This document shows, one piece after another, positions 24,501 to 36,900 of a stretch of 64,000 bases of DNA. The stretch's first letter is position 1, and each line of letters begins with the position of its first letter. The position numbers were made by a program, and so were the translations under genes. Origin of the DNA: Telmatactis stephensoni (Eukaryota > Cnidaria > Anthozoa > Actiniaria > Isophelliidae); contig JALIZF010001459.1 of the NCBI GenBank assembly GCA_029948255.1, forward strand, positions 154,501 through 218,500, written 5' to 3'. Below the pieces are notes generated by a model. The model was not told the origin of the DNA. It did not search any database and saw only the letters and a program-made list of their open reading frames with translations.

Positions 24501-25056
24501 TTTTGGAAAAAGAATAACCTTTTCTCAGGTAAACAAGTTCTTTAGCGCCTCGAGCAAACACCAGAAAAAAAATTCTTACTCTTCGAAAAAAATTGAAAAT
24601 CAACGACAAAGTTTAAAGAATCAATTCCGAGAATTCAAGTTGGAGAGAAAAGGAAGACAACAAAAGAGTACTTTTATGAGTAAATTGTCTTTTTGCGTTG
24701 AAAAGTTGAGATTTATAGTAAGACTTTGTGTTGAGGGTACATGACCGTAAAATTTTGACCTCAGTCTGGTAAAACAAACTATTTCGCTTGATGTAGACCA
24801 GTCAAAACGCACGATCGCCTTAATGTTTAAAAATCAGACACCACAAAGCAAGCCCAAATGCAGCTACAAGCCATACAGGTTCCTAAATCGCAGCAAAATG
24901 AAGTAATTACTACGTACCTTGCCTGTTATCACTGGCAGGTTTCGCGTGCATGAATTGGCATTGATCGCCATAAAAACAATATCCATTTGCACTAAAATAC
25001 CGACATAACGTAGACTTCACTGGTCTAAAACCTCCACCGGGTCCAGAAGAATTCAT
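15525..25056 (-). CDS. PAN3: PAN3, regulatory subunit of the PAN2-PAN3 poly(A) nuclease
   Basis: Fifteen coding exons: 24918-25056, 23528-23679, 22371-22586, 21118-21216, 20806-20913, 20414-20468, 20231-20301, 19427-19514, 18684-18800, 17879-18164, 17713-17797, 16868-17010, 16123-16323, 15730-15868 and 15525-15659. They join in frame to 677 residues. In order: a CCCH zinc finger (C18-x8-C27-x5-C33-x3-H37) and Ser/Pro-rich linkers with a PAM2-like SAQYEFLP near residue 160, which should bind poly(A)-binding protein. The PAN3 pseudokinase follows (YKAVSSKDG, RRVHGFRLV, FVYDYHAGAETL, GLACRMIDPSKILL). The C-terminal knob reads [20 protein letters not shown]. PAN3 recruits the PAN2 exonuclease to mRNA poly(A) tails in the cytoplasm. 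The start at 25056 is the first ATG in frame; the upstream open frame to 25110 begins with TTG. A short uORF begins at 25143. Identity is near certain. Confidence 0.95.
17301..17667. mobile_element. Fold-back element in a PAN3 intron
   Basis: The left arm contains TTTGACAAGTTGG and AACTTTGTTGGCAAACGTC. The right arm has their reverse complements (CTGCTTGTCAAAA, GTTTGCCAACAAAGTTTA). ~370 bp, no coding capacity, MITE-like. Confidence 0.65.
18277..18393. repeat. Hairpin element in a PAN3 intron
   Basis: The arms share GTACATCTCTGTAC / GTACAGAGACATA and AGAAAAGCAAG / CTTGCTTTTCGAG in inverted orientation over ~117 bp. Confidence 0.6.
19055..19248. mobile_element. MITE family B, truncated copy 2, in a PAN3 intron
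   Basis: The right half matches copy 1: GACTTGCATTCTTGTTTGAT then CAGGGCCTTATGA. The left side is cut off at an (AAAAG)n tract at 19030-19070. Confidence 0.65.
22786..22856. repeat. Dispersed GTTAACCC palindrome, copy 3
   Basis: Inverted pair ATTAGCATTAATCCTGGGTT ... AACCTTGGATTAACATTGGT in a PAN3 intron. Confidence 0.65.
22911..23409. mobile_element. Nested fold-back element in a PAN3 intron
   Basis: The outer arms share GATTTCAAGCCATGAGGGGA with the reverse complement near 23385-23405. An inner pair, ATGACTTACAGCTACTTC...GCTAAATTTACAC and its reverse complement, lies near 23148-23270. ~500 bp, no ORF of interest. Confidence 0.7.
23455..23520. repeat. (AAAC)n/(AAAAC)n microsatellite next to a PAN3 splice donor
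   Basis: AAAC and AAAAC units over ~65 bp. In the PAN3 pre-mRNA this is a U/G-rich run starting a few bases after the exon 2 donor at 23528. Confidence 0.85.
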
Positions 25057-27939
25057 TACTAGAACATCGGTGGGATCTAAATAAACTACGCGGGCTAAAC
25101 CATGGATCAAAGAACGTCTCCTCGTTTACAGTGGGCCGCCATGTTCGTTGCTTGTTTTGTGTTGGGTGATTACGCTACTGCGCATAATCAGAACCGCGTT
25201 GGTCCAGGTTCTTCGCGACCAAAAAGAGCGTCGCGCGGCAAAATGTGATTACATTAATTTTGTTGGGGGTCCAGTGGGAAGTCTAGAGCTTGGATACTTG
25301 TTAAAAGTACAAAAAAGACTAGACATAGTGACTAGGAATTAAAATACAGAGTCAGTTGATCTGTATGAGTATCTACTGAACACGTGTTTCCCGCCTCCCG
25401 TTACATAATGAACCATGCTTGAAAAAGGCAGTCCAAAGACTAAAGCACTGAATATCTTAGGCACCGAGCCCGACAAACCTCGATATTATTCACTCAGAAA
25501 CAAGCGTGCTGAAACTAGTTGGGGTTTCCTCGGTAATTTCAAACGTCAGTTATGTAGATATTCTCTAGAAATCGAGATTTACTAGTATCAAGAGACCAGT
25601 ATTATGGTCTTGCTAGTGATATGGTGATTTGCATGCACCCGATATTCTTCAGTAGTACTGACTTCTATGTTCTTTCCTTGACAGCCCTATACACGCTGGT
25701 CTTTAACTTAAGGCAATTCCGTGGAAATAAAACTAAACATGGATGAATGAATGCTTCATTGTGAAATACCTTGCAGCCAGAAGCACAGGTAACCCAAGCT
25801 CTGTGTCAGTGAACTATAAGAGCATATATGGGGTTTTTCAATACAACATTTTCAATAGAAATATTCGAATAAAATTTGCCTTTCTTACATGTTGTCTTTG
25901 TGTGTCAGTCTTTGGGGATGTCTATATCGAGTTTTGGTAATTTTCGCCCCCCTTCCTAGGGAAAATATCAAAAAAACTGGACATGAAATCTTGACTTTAA
26001 TTATATATATATGATAGAGAACCTTATCATTACCGCTGATTTGCAAAAATAAAAAGAATAGGTGCCCGTGCTCGCTACAACGCGCTAGTGTGAAAAACAA
26101 GACGTCGCAAACAGCCTGCGACCGAGGAGGACTAAGGCGAGTAACCACTATAGCGCCTACCACTATAGCGCCTTTTAGAGCGTGTAAAAACTTCCTAAGA
26201 CTAAAGCTTGCATCCTTTGAAGTCAAATATATATCTTTTACAATCGAACAAATCAAAATAGGCTGAACTATGCTATGCGCACTAAAGATGCGCAGTGCAA
26301 AACTACGGAATTACCAACAGGTAGACAATCACAGGAATGAAACAAGGTTACTTTATAAAAATACGTTTTTAATTGTGAATTTGGTAGAGTTTACATTTGA
26401 TGTAATCTATTATTTGGTGTCTAACTTTGCTTTGGTATCAATCAGTTGGCAGTGATATATAATTACTAATTATTTACTTGTTAGTATTAAGTGGTTCTCG
26501 ACTCAAGTACATGGTCGAGGAACCCTATCTCTCCTTCTTTTTGAATTATCAAAACTATGCGAATATATTGGAATTTCAATAATTTGTGAAACTACAGCAT
26601 TTTGGAGCGCGTTTTTACCAAAATTGATATCAGTGTTCACGTACAAAATCAACATTTTTTTCTAGAATATAAAACTACGAAACTTAATGTAAAAATGTTA
26701 CGTGGTTAACAAAAAAAAATTCGAGAAAAGAAGGCAGCCAGCTCGATTTGACGGACACTTCTCTACCAAGAAAAAAAAATATGACCCGGTTCTAAATACC
26801 CACGGGACGACATTGCCGGGTTGCATGTGACGTCACGGCAGCCATCTTGGATGAACTTCAACAAAAGATTTCTCATTAGCGTCGCTTGTTTGTTCATCCA
26901 ACTTGGCTACCGCTTCATTGTCTTTTGATTCCCGAAAGAATGGATAAAACCCAGCAATTGTCTCTGTAACAAGTCCTCTACGGTGCCCATCATTGAAAGC
27001 GTCAGGATATCGGTATCCATAATCACTTGGGCGTTGTCACTATGGTTAAACAAATGTGGACTTCTCCCTCATTATATCAAAAATTATCTGATACCTGGCG
27101 CTGCGAGGTATCATTATCTTAAAAGAAATTGTGTATTAATTTAAGCTTATATAAAAAAGATTACAATACAAATAACATCAACCAAAGATCAATTACCGTA
27201 TGTCCAAAAACGTAATAAATCTATTGGAAAATGAATACTAAACCGTTCCCCATTTATTGAAATATCGAGTAGTTTTCACTATGTAATTAACCATTCGAAG
27301 GTATATACCCGACACCACCCCCCTTGGGCTTTTTTTATAGTGCCTGACAATAATCATGACACTTTACCATTTTTAGTTATAATTTATCAAGAAAGGCAAG
27401 GGTTACTACAAAGCGAAGTATTTCTTTTACTTCTCCCAGTATGCTCCCTATTTGTTTACGTCTTTTCCGATCATTCCTATATTCTATAGTACAGCCCTCT
27501 ACCCTCAGTCTTTGTAGTCTTCCCTCCCCACCCCCCCCCCACCCCCCATGACCTCCGTCCTCCCTTATTTCATGATTTCATGGTATGTCTGATTATCGTA
27601 AGCTTACGCGTTTTAATACATTTACATTTTGAAGACAAATCTAACTTTATGAAGCAGTCATCTCACAAAGTCTTGATTTGTTCCAATAATCAAGTTTGTA
27701 ATAATTTGCTATGGCCTAAATCTTGATGTTATTTGTAAAACTTTAGACCAGGACTGAACTGTTAGAAAGTGGGTTAACGCTAATAGGGTTCAAATCATTG
27801 ATTTTCTTTAGATTTAATTCTGGGTTAACACTAACCATGATAGCATAATAGTAGTATGGTCTCCTGTGCTAATCTACTTTCGAACATCTGAGCCCTGTTC
27901 TACATCTACATCTATATCCACCCTCAACAAAGAATCTCC
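25057..27939. other. Region between PAN3 and ATP7
   Basis: Holds the PAN3 5' UTR and promoter, with a minus-strand uORF from the ATG at 25143 that ends before the main start. It also holds a poly-C run at ~27527-27546, a fourth palindrome copy, and an unexplained minus-strand open segment at 26833-27036. No confident gene otherwise. Confidence 0.5.
27771..27833. repeat. Dispersed GTTAACCC palindrome, copy 4
   Basis: GGGTTAACGCTAATAGGGTT ... TTTAATTCTGGGTTAACACT, just beyond the ATP7 stop codon (27940). Confidence 0.65.
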
Positions 27940-30900
27940 CTAAAAATCTTCCACGATGAAATCGTTGTCTCGTTTAGAGTACGTCCCAACGACACCACTC
28001 CCAGCGATGTGACCATCAGAAGAATCACTTGTAGAAATAGGTTTGTAGCCTGAAGAGAATGGTAGTCGTAAACCCATCTCTCCCTCCTCAGGTTCTGGCT
28101 TTTTATACCTAAAATAAGATCAGTAGACTTCGTAAGAAGGGTGTGAGCTTGTGGGAGCAGTTAGTAATGACTTTGGTAGTGTAGGTCATCTCTAGTAGAC
28201 AACGCTCTTGAGGGTCCCTTTTTATCAGTCTAAATTGTTCTAGGGAGCTCTACTGATACCTTTCTCAGCTTACAGTTTCGTAGGTAACAGAGGCTGTATG
28301 ATCAAAATAACTGACTGAGATAACCTGCGTGATCGGCTATGAAGGGAGAGGGAGGGGAGGGGGAGGGGAGTGGGAGGGGGAGGGGAGGGGGGAAGGAAAT
28401 CCTTCCCATCCCTTCCCCTGCCCACTCGGGGAAGGAGAAAGGGAAGGGGAACGCAGGTTGGTCGGATTTACTCTCGTAGGAGCGATTTTCCTCTCTCTAA
28501 GAAAGGCTACGATGAGCTACACTTCCAAGTTGCTAACAAGAAATGAACTACTATCCCCCTAAGTAATACCACACCAGCACCACAGTTCTCACTCACTTAT
28601 ACGATCGACCTGGTCGATGTCTGGGGTCGCCAGCTAATGTCGAATAACCTAAACATTGGTTTTGGTCGTAGTCGCGAGTGTCGGTCGGTCTTGGTAATCG
28701 GTATCTGTTAATAAACAGTTTCCAGTTTCGTCTGTTGATATGTTAGGTTCATAAGCAAGATTTGAAATCAACTCATTCACAAGTACTAAAGTCACAAATG
28801 AATGGAAGTGAAAATGAGAGGCCAGTGTTAGCTGTGGCGTGTTGTCAGTTGACATGAGAGGATGAAGTGTTCGTTAAAGAGGTGTCTATACGGATCAAAG
28901 AAAAGCCAAAAAGAAAAGTCTAGGTAAGTGCAATGCAAGCAGAAAGGTTTAAAAGGAGACTCTTAGTGCTTGCATAGTTGTGGCTAAGAACTAAGTGGTC
29001 GCTGTACAAAGATGTGCGCGTTGTCAAGAAGTGATAATTGTAGCAAGGGTGTTATATCAGTGGACGTGGTAGACAAGTAGGTGTTGTAGAAAGTTGGCGT
29101 AAAGAAGAAAGAAAGTTTGAGTTTCATTTGAAGGTGAGTTACAAGTAACAGAGTAGGTCGGCTAGCTCTTTCCTATCCATCTACCACCAAATGAACATTG
29201 CAGAGCCCTTATGTGCGTCCTTCGTTTACTTGTTCGTCTGTTTGTTTGTTTGCATTACTTTCCACCTTATCTTTTTTCCTGGCTTACATTTATCTTTGTA
29301 ATTCTTTACTTATTTCCTTTATCCCTTTTATCCCTTTACTCTCATACCATTATAATCTGGCTAGTGAACATTTGATCTACCCATTCACGTTGTAATAAAT
29401 AGTTTTAACCCAGTTTTATGTCCCTTCACGTTGCTACATAAACCTTACTTAAATTTTCACTCTCACACGCACGTCAAGATTACTGATCTGCACTACGACG
29501 ACGGCAGTGAATCGGGACTTCTGGGGTGCAATATAGATCCATATATATGAGCGCAAATAAGACGTATGTCTTAAACGCGACCAGGATGACGTGAATAGTC
29601 CAGTTTCCAATTACTAGAGACTGCTGAGCTTCTTGGCAAAAGGCGCATTTATGCAGGGTTAGCATCCTTTTCAAGAAAGACCCATGGGAGTAAACTCGAT
29701 TTTTGTGTTGTTCTCTATGCTTTTCTCTCACTGATATTTTTGAATAACTTACGTTGACTCGAGGCTAACCCTGTGTTTGTGCGCCTAATTTTGCAGCGGT
29801 GACATCAAACTCGAAAAAGGTCTATTCCCTTACAAACGTTTTTTTGGGTCGAAATACAAGACAAGACGCGTCCTGTTTTTGCTCGTATAAATGACCCTTC
29901 TGAGTATTCGAGATGCCGTTTGAGATGTTACTTTACTTTTAAGATAGTTTAGAGAGTATAACACGTCAAACAGTTTACAATCTCAGCTTACATTGCCCTC
30001 AACCAAGACAGAAGTACAACAAAGAGAGGAGAAAAGCTTGTCGTAAACTTACAATTTTAGAAACAACGACGAAGCGACGACTGATACAGAAGACATAGCC
30101 ATTGCAGCACTAGCCATCCATGGTTTGAGTACCACCCCCAGGGGTTCAAACACGCCTGCTGCTAGAGGTATACCAATCATGTTGTACAACAAGGCGAATA
30201 CGAAGTTAATACGAATACGACGCACTGTGACACGTGATAAATCAATGGCTGCTGCCACGTCCATGAGGTCATTCTGGAAGTAAACATAATAGTGAATGAA
30301 TTAGATGGATTCGTTACATAATCACCAACATCATCTGATTACCACCACCAGCACCACCACCATCATCACCAATCATCATCCATCATCACATCACATCACC
30401 ACCCATCATCTCATCATCATCATCATCATCATCAATCATCATCATCATACCATCATCATCATCATCATCATCATCACCACCATCCATCATCTATTCACAC
30501 CATCACCACCATCCACCACCACCACCATCACCATCATCACCATCATCATCACCATCATCGTCGACAACTTTGATTCACAATCACTGTTCTGTGTTAACTG
30601 CTAGAGTTTCGCCTCTCCAAGACCACACTAATATTTTATACTTGCGTTTCTAGTGAAAACCAGTCAAGTCGTAACAAGGCTTCACAATTAAGAGAGCACG
30701 ATAACCAGAAGACCGAGATTCCTCGCGCTGGCAAATGCATGGTGATATCAAATACTTTCAGCGCGTTCAAGTTGCAGTCTGCCGCAAAGTATTCCATAAA
30801 TAGCCCATAAGTGGGGCAACATGTCATATCACCTGTATCTCAATCTCTTAGCTAAACTTAGCCTCCTCCACAGGCGTCTCTATAATCTAAAAATTTGAAT

Positions 30901-33900
30901 TTTTATATCTTGGGTTTCCTGTGTTGTTGATAGAGAGGGACTAGGCACTAGTTCTTCCCTTCCCCTCTCCTCAGTCCCCCTCTTCTCGAACAAGAATCCC
31001 ACAGGAATCCCAAAGAAAGAGAAAATAGAGATGCCTGCGGAGGGGGCTAAGCCAAACTATAATCATACTATGTCGCTTACCTTAATAAGTACAATATCCG
31101 CTGCCTCGACAGCTACGTCAGTCCCTGTTCCTATGGCAATCCCTACGTGTGCCTGAGCTAGAGCAGGCGAGTCATTTATACCATCACCAACCATGGCTGT
31201 AGTGAAGCCACGTTCTTGTAAAGACTTGATCTTTTCTACTTTGTGTGAAGGTAATACTTCGGCGAAAACCTGCTCAATGCCAACCTTGAGACAAAAGATA
31301 TAACAGGTAGACAGAAAGGTAGTTTTAGGACTGAAAATGAGACAAAAACGGTGTAAAGCGGAACGGAAGGGAAGTGAAGGGAAAGGAAGGACAGAAAGAG
31401 AGAGGTATATATTACAAAGCCAATAAATTTTGGTTAGCAATGAATTGAGAAAATTGGGAAATTAAAGAGAGGGTGTGAGTTTCTAGGTCATCTCCCCTGA
31501 GAAAGACAGTAAAGAAAGAGGGGCCAAATTTAAAGCAGGGCACAACTTGGCACAACTTATTAAAGAATTCGAAATTACAAGCTCCACCAAGAGATAAAAC
31601 CAGATGGAAGAGAAGGCAAAGAATAAGATAGGTAACTTTTGCGTTCAAAACATTTTTCCGTTTCGTTGTTGTTTTACCTGCTTAGCAATGGCCATTGCGG
31701 TTTTCTTGTTATCACCGGTCAGCAGTACAACACGTATTCCCATTCTCTTTAATGTCGCTACAGTCGCTTGAGCTTCGTTCTTTACAGTGTCTGCTACTGC
31801 CATCATTGCTACTAGGTTGCCTAGAAACAAGTCGAATAAAGAGTAAGTGTTGCGTGACAGGACTGATCAGTGTCGTGCGTTAAGCGTTACCAACGCTACC
31901 CTGAACAATCACGCATTGCCATTACTACAGGATAAGGTCACACCACCATAGAGCGGTTTTCTTTTGACTATGAAAAATTGGAACTGTGTCGGGTATAAGA
32001 GTTTTAATAGGCCATTTGCATGATGCCGTCATTTGACTACAGCTACCAGAATGCTTTGCCCACTTTCTTTTGTAAAGTTATTAGTACCAATTGTTTAACT
32101 ATCCTCAAGAGGGAAAACAAATCTAAATAAGAAAGAAAATTCGTAAAGCATTCTGGTAGTTGTAGTCAAATGACGCCATCATGCAAATCGCCTATTGGAT
32201 AAGACACCACTCTTAGCAGGCCCTGTATGCCAGGATACCTTCAGCCTTTCCCTGTCCAATGCTCCGAAGACACAAATACCAACGTGGAAACATGTAATAG
32301 CTCAGTGTCAATGCCAAAGTTATCACGCGTGATAATTCTGTAAAATCTCACAACTTGTGTGCAGTACCCGAGAAGTCACGACACCATGCCCACCAATAAT
32401 GCCTAGAAACTACGCGTTACAGTTCGAAGACTCGAGCGTTACAGTGAAGTCACGCAACTATAGCTTACCATCAATGCCTATGAGTACAGCTGTTTGTCCC
32501 TTTTCTTCATGCGCACGCATGGCGTCTTCCATTTCGTCTGTTACAATCATGTCATTTTGCTGCATCCAGTCTCGGTTACCAATTAGAACCTTGTAAGTCT
32601 CAGCGGGTTCTTTTTTTATCGTTTCTGGAGTAAAAGATTTTAAAATATCAGCTTCGTTTACTCGGCGATAGTAGGAAATTTAACGCTTCTTTGCCGAAAT
32701 CGGCTGACTGAACAGCGGCACACAAGCCGCCGAGTGAACGGCCATATGGGCGTTTAGTTTAACACCTTATTCATTTTGGCTGAAACTGACGATACCTAGC
32801 TAAGCCTTCCTTATTGTTTGCAGGTGATTATGCCATTAAAGCAAAGTATAAAAATGTTATGATTCAACATAATTGTGGAATATCTTTCTTTCATCTCACC
32901 CTCCCAAATGAATTCCCAACTATATTTTGAACATTATTTTTAGCTGGTCATCCTTGAGGGCGTCTGTTACGTTATAAGCAGATCCTGTTTTAATCCCCCT
33001 AGACCTAGTCTCCTTCAGGCATCGGCAAACACTATTACTATTTTTTATGTCTCAAAGATTCTTACCTTTATCGTCGGATTTTGAGTCCTGAATGCTGTCA
33101 ACCACCTCTCCACTTACCACGACTTTCACTTTTTGATTCTTCTCATTTTTTCTATTGTCCAAAAGGTTTTCCACACCTGACACAGTACATGATAGACCAA
33201 ATCCAGGCACTGCCTGGAAATCGGTCACTTGACCAAGGTTTTCTATGTTCAGTTCCTGTAAACACACACAAAACACAACGAATTTTGTAACTTCTAAAAT
33301 GTCACTCTTTTGGCATGAGCAAAATATGATATATCCTACCTTCTTGGCATATTTGGTGACAGCCACGCCCAAAGGGTGTTCACTGTTGTTTTCTGCCGTC
33401 CCAGCAACAGCTAACAACTTACGTAGACTACAAACTTCTGGACTTACAAACAGAGCTGTCTTTACTACTTCTGGTGTACCGTGAGTTATGGTTCCTGTCT
33501 TATCAAACACTACTGCCGTGACCTGAAAACAAAACAAGCTGTAAGAAAGGATTGCGTGACAAGGCTTAAAGGTAAGGACTGCGTGACAAGGCGGAAAGGA
33601 TCGCACGACAAGGCAAAATAAAAATGAAAAAAGGGCATTACAAAAAATGGCGTGACCAAAGACGGAAATGAAGTGGATAGCGTGACAATGTTAAATAAGT
33701 CATGCAATTAAATTCATGGAGAGTAACTGACCTTGTGTGCAGTTTCCAAGGGTTCTCCACCTTTAATAAGGATTCCATTCTGGGCTCCAACCCCTGTACC
33801 CACCATCACGGCAGTAGGCGTGGCCAGGCCAAGTGCACAAGGACAGGCAATTGCTAGCACAGTTATGGATACTTGGAATGCAAAACCTATAATGAACTCA

Positions 33901-36900
33901 TCTTTTTTGTCTGTTTTAGGCTGCAAAAGTAAAGAAATAATTTTGTTAATGGAATACAGAACAAGATAAAAATTCAGGAAAATATTATTTTGCTTGCAAA
34001 GGACTGTGAGATGCTGATTCCATCACACACATATGCCAAACCTAGTCAAACCAAAGTACTACTTGTAATAGTAAATATCGTAATCTTGTATAGCAATACT
34101 GCATGCAACATTACAGTGCTGTGATTCGAACCGTTGCCACTACCACAAAGTTTTTGATTATTTTTTGACATCTTTTTGACAAATTTGAATACCGCTAACC
34201 AATTAGATATTGGCGCTTCACTTTGATGTCTCGATAGGTGGAGTTTGTACATCATATCGAGACATCAAAGTGAAGCGCCACTATTTAATTGATTAGTGGT
34301 ATTCAAAGTTGTCAAAAAGATGTCAAAAAGTAATCAAAAACTTTTTGGTAGTGGCAACGGTTCGAAGCGCAGCACTGTAAATGAATACAATGTCAAAAAA
34401 GTTGTTGCACCTCATTTATCACAAACTGTAGCCAGATATTACCATCACCAGAAAGTAAATCACCTCTAGCAATCAGGTTAACTTATTTCATATCTTACAC
34501 ACAAAAGCCCAAAATTTCTCATCATTTGTTGATGAAGAAGCTATAGCCTACTCACATCATATTTCTTGTGTAGTAGTTTGATATTGACATATCCAATAAT
34601 CAGCCACACAATTAAGGTCAAAACAGACAGACTGACTACTGTAGGAACGAAGTACCCAGACAACTTGTCAGCAAACTTCTGAATTGGAGCCTGAAAGTAA
34701 ATGTTAAAGTTTAGTACAATGTATGTTAATTTGTCTGACAAATAAACAAAAAGATTATATGGGAATTAAATATTCATGATTTAGACAGTTAATGTAGACA
34801 GTTTTTGTCCTATCATAACAAAACCTTATGCTTATATTCTCTGCAAAAGAAGCACTTTTGCTTCAGCAGTCTATTAAATAAATATGGTTACTTTTTCCTA
34901 TCCTGCTGAAGCCAGTAAGAGATTCCACTCAACATTTCTCCAGAATCATAAGTTGAACCCCTAAATTTTACATTACAGTTACAACACAAACTCCCTGGGA
35001 TACAATCTTTATGAACAAGGTGGCACATATTTTCCCAATTAACCTCTCTCTCTCCATAATCTACCATTTTAAGCATAAGAAAATTAATAAAAGTTACAAA
35101 GATGAGATAGATGTCAAAACAAGGGTGCAAAATCACTGGAATAATTCCAGATCTCTTGCTTAAGAAGACCATGTACTAACCAACTAAGGGTGTTTTCCAT
35201 TTAGTGGAACCAACCGGCCAGAACGGCCAGTTCTTAAATGGTACATGTTAATTCCTAGCTCTGGCTGGAATCAGTCCTAAGAAATCGGGCCGTTCTGGCC
35301 GGTTGGTTCCACTAAATGGAAAACACCCTTAGTTACATTTACTCCCACATGTGCACAAGACAGAAGTAAATTCAAGCCATTTTGTACCTTTGAGGTCTGT
35401 GCTTCCTGAACAAGTTTGACAATTTGTGACAGAGTTGTATCCTGTCCCACATGTGTTGCCTCTATGAGTATAGAGCCATTCTGGTTCATAGTACCACCAA
35501 TCACCGAGTCTCCAACCTTCTTAGGGACAGGCATGGATTCTCCAGTTATGAGAGACTCATCTGCCATGGATGTACCATGGATGACACGCCCATCAACAGG
35601 GATCTTGGCACCAGGTACCACCTAGGGAAAAAAATTATGAAAATATTTTTAGAACAATTGAAGGGCCACCCACAAAAATGGCTGAAGTGACCTTTTTGAA
35701 AGTATTGATAATGGTGATGCCATTTTAGTCCATTTGAAAAAAGATGGACAAAAATAATCATTTTTTACAAACATTGATGGTACTGTAGTCACCAAAATAC
35801 AAAAAATAAATGACAATAAACAATTTATTTCAACCCTGCATGCACATCTAATGCTCCCAAAACTAAACTGATGCCTGCCTCAGTTGGTGCAGCTGTTTTT
35901 GGGAATCTAGTGATAAACCAGTTAGTACATAATTATGTTATTACTGCTGAAGTCGCTGCTGTTGCAGTCTCTCTATTGCCATAATCTGGAACTCCCATTC
36001 AAGCAGAAAGATACAGTAGGATAAATCATAGAGTCGTTTTCGTATGAGTGGGAAACTTACCGCGCCGTACCGTGACCGTGTCAGTGCAGTAATGTCTATA
36101 AAAACATTCGAAATTCATGCCGTAACCGTATCATATCGTAACCGTACAGTGTTCCCACTCATACGAAAACGACTCTAACTGTGCTTTTACCTTCAAGACA
36201 TCCCCTCTTTGGACTAGGTCAACATTCAACACTTTCTCCTCAATTACAGTGTTTGTCCCTGGGCTTAGTTTCACCATCACAGCATCTGAAGGCTGCAAGG
36301 ATAGCAACTTGGCAAGTGCCTCTGAAGTCTTTCCTTTGGCTACATACTCCATCCAACGTCCAAGTGAGATGAAGACAAGTAACATGGGAGGGGTGTCGAA
36401 GAAGGTCATGGGACTGTGTGGACTTTGCTCAGATATTGCTACAGCAACTATGACAATCTAAAATAATCATAGATAAATACATATTGTCAATAAATGGATG
36501 GATGGATGAAATTATGGAAGGAAGGAGGGAGGGAGGGAGGGAGGAAAGAAAGAAAGGAAGGAAGGAAAGAAGGAGGGAGGAAGGGAAGGGAGGGAGGAAG
36601 GGAGGATGGAATAAACAAACAAACAAACAAACAAACAAAAACAAACAAATGAATGAAACTTGAAATATGATCTACATGTAGTTCGAATCAGAATTAGGTT
36701 AATATAAATATACAGTAATAAATGTCCAACATACCGAGTACACATATGCTATGGTAGTGGCTAACATAATAAGTACATCCATATTTGTGCTGCCATGTTT
36801 TAGAGCTTTGTAAGCTGTAACATAAAAATGCCTACCACCCAGAAACTGTCAAGAGAAAAAACAATGTGTGATGAATTATACAATGAGAATACAGTGTTGT

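Noticed and set aside
25057..25110. Longer PAN3 start at 25110
   Set aside because: The first codon there is TTG; the first real ATG is at 25056 and gives the expected N-terminus before the zinc finger.
30305..30604. His/Thr-rich open frame
   Set aside because: Translation of the ATC/ACC microsatellite.
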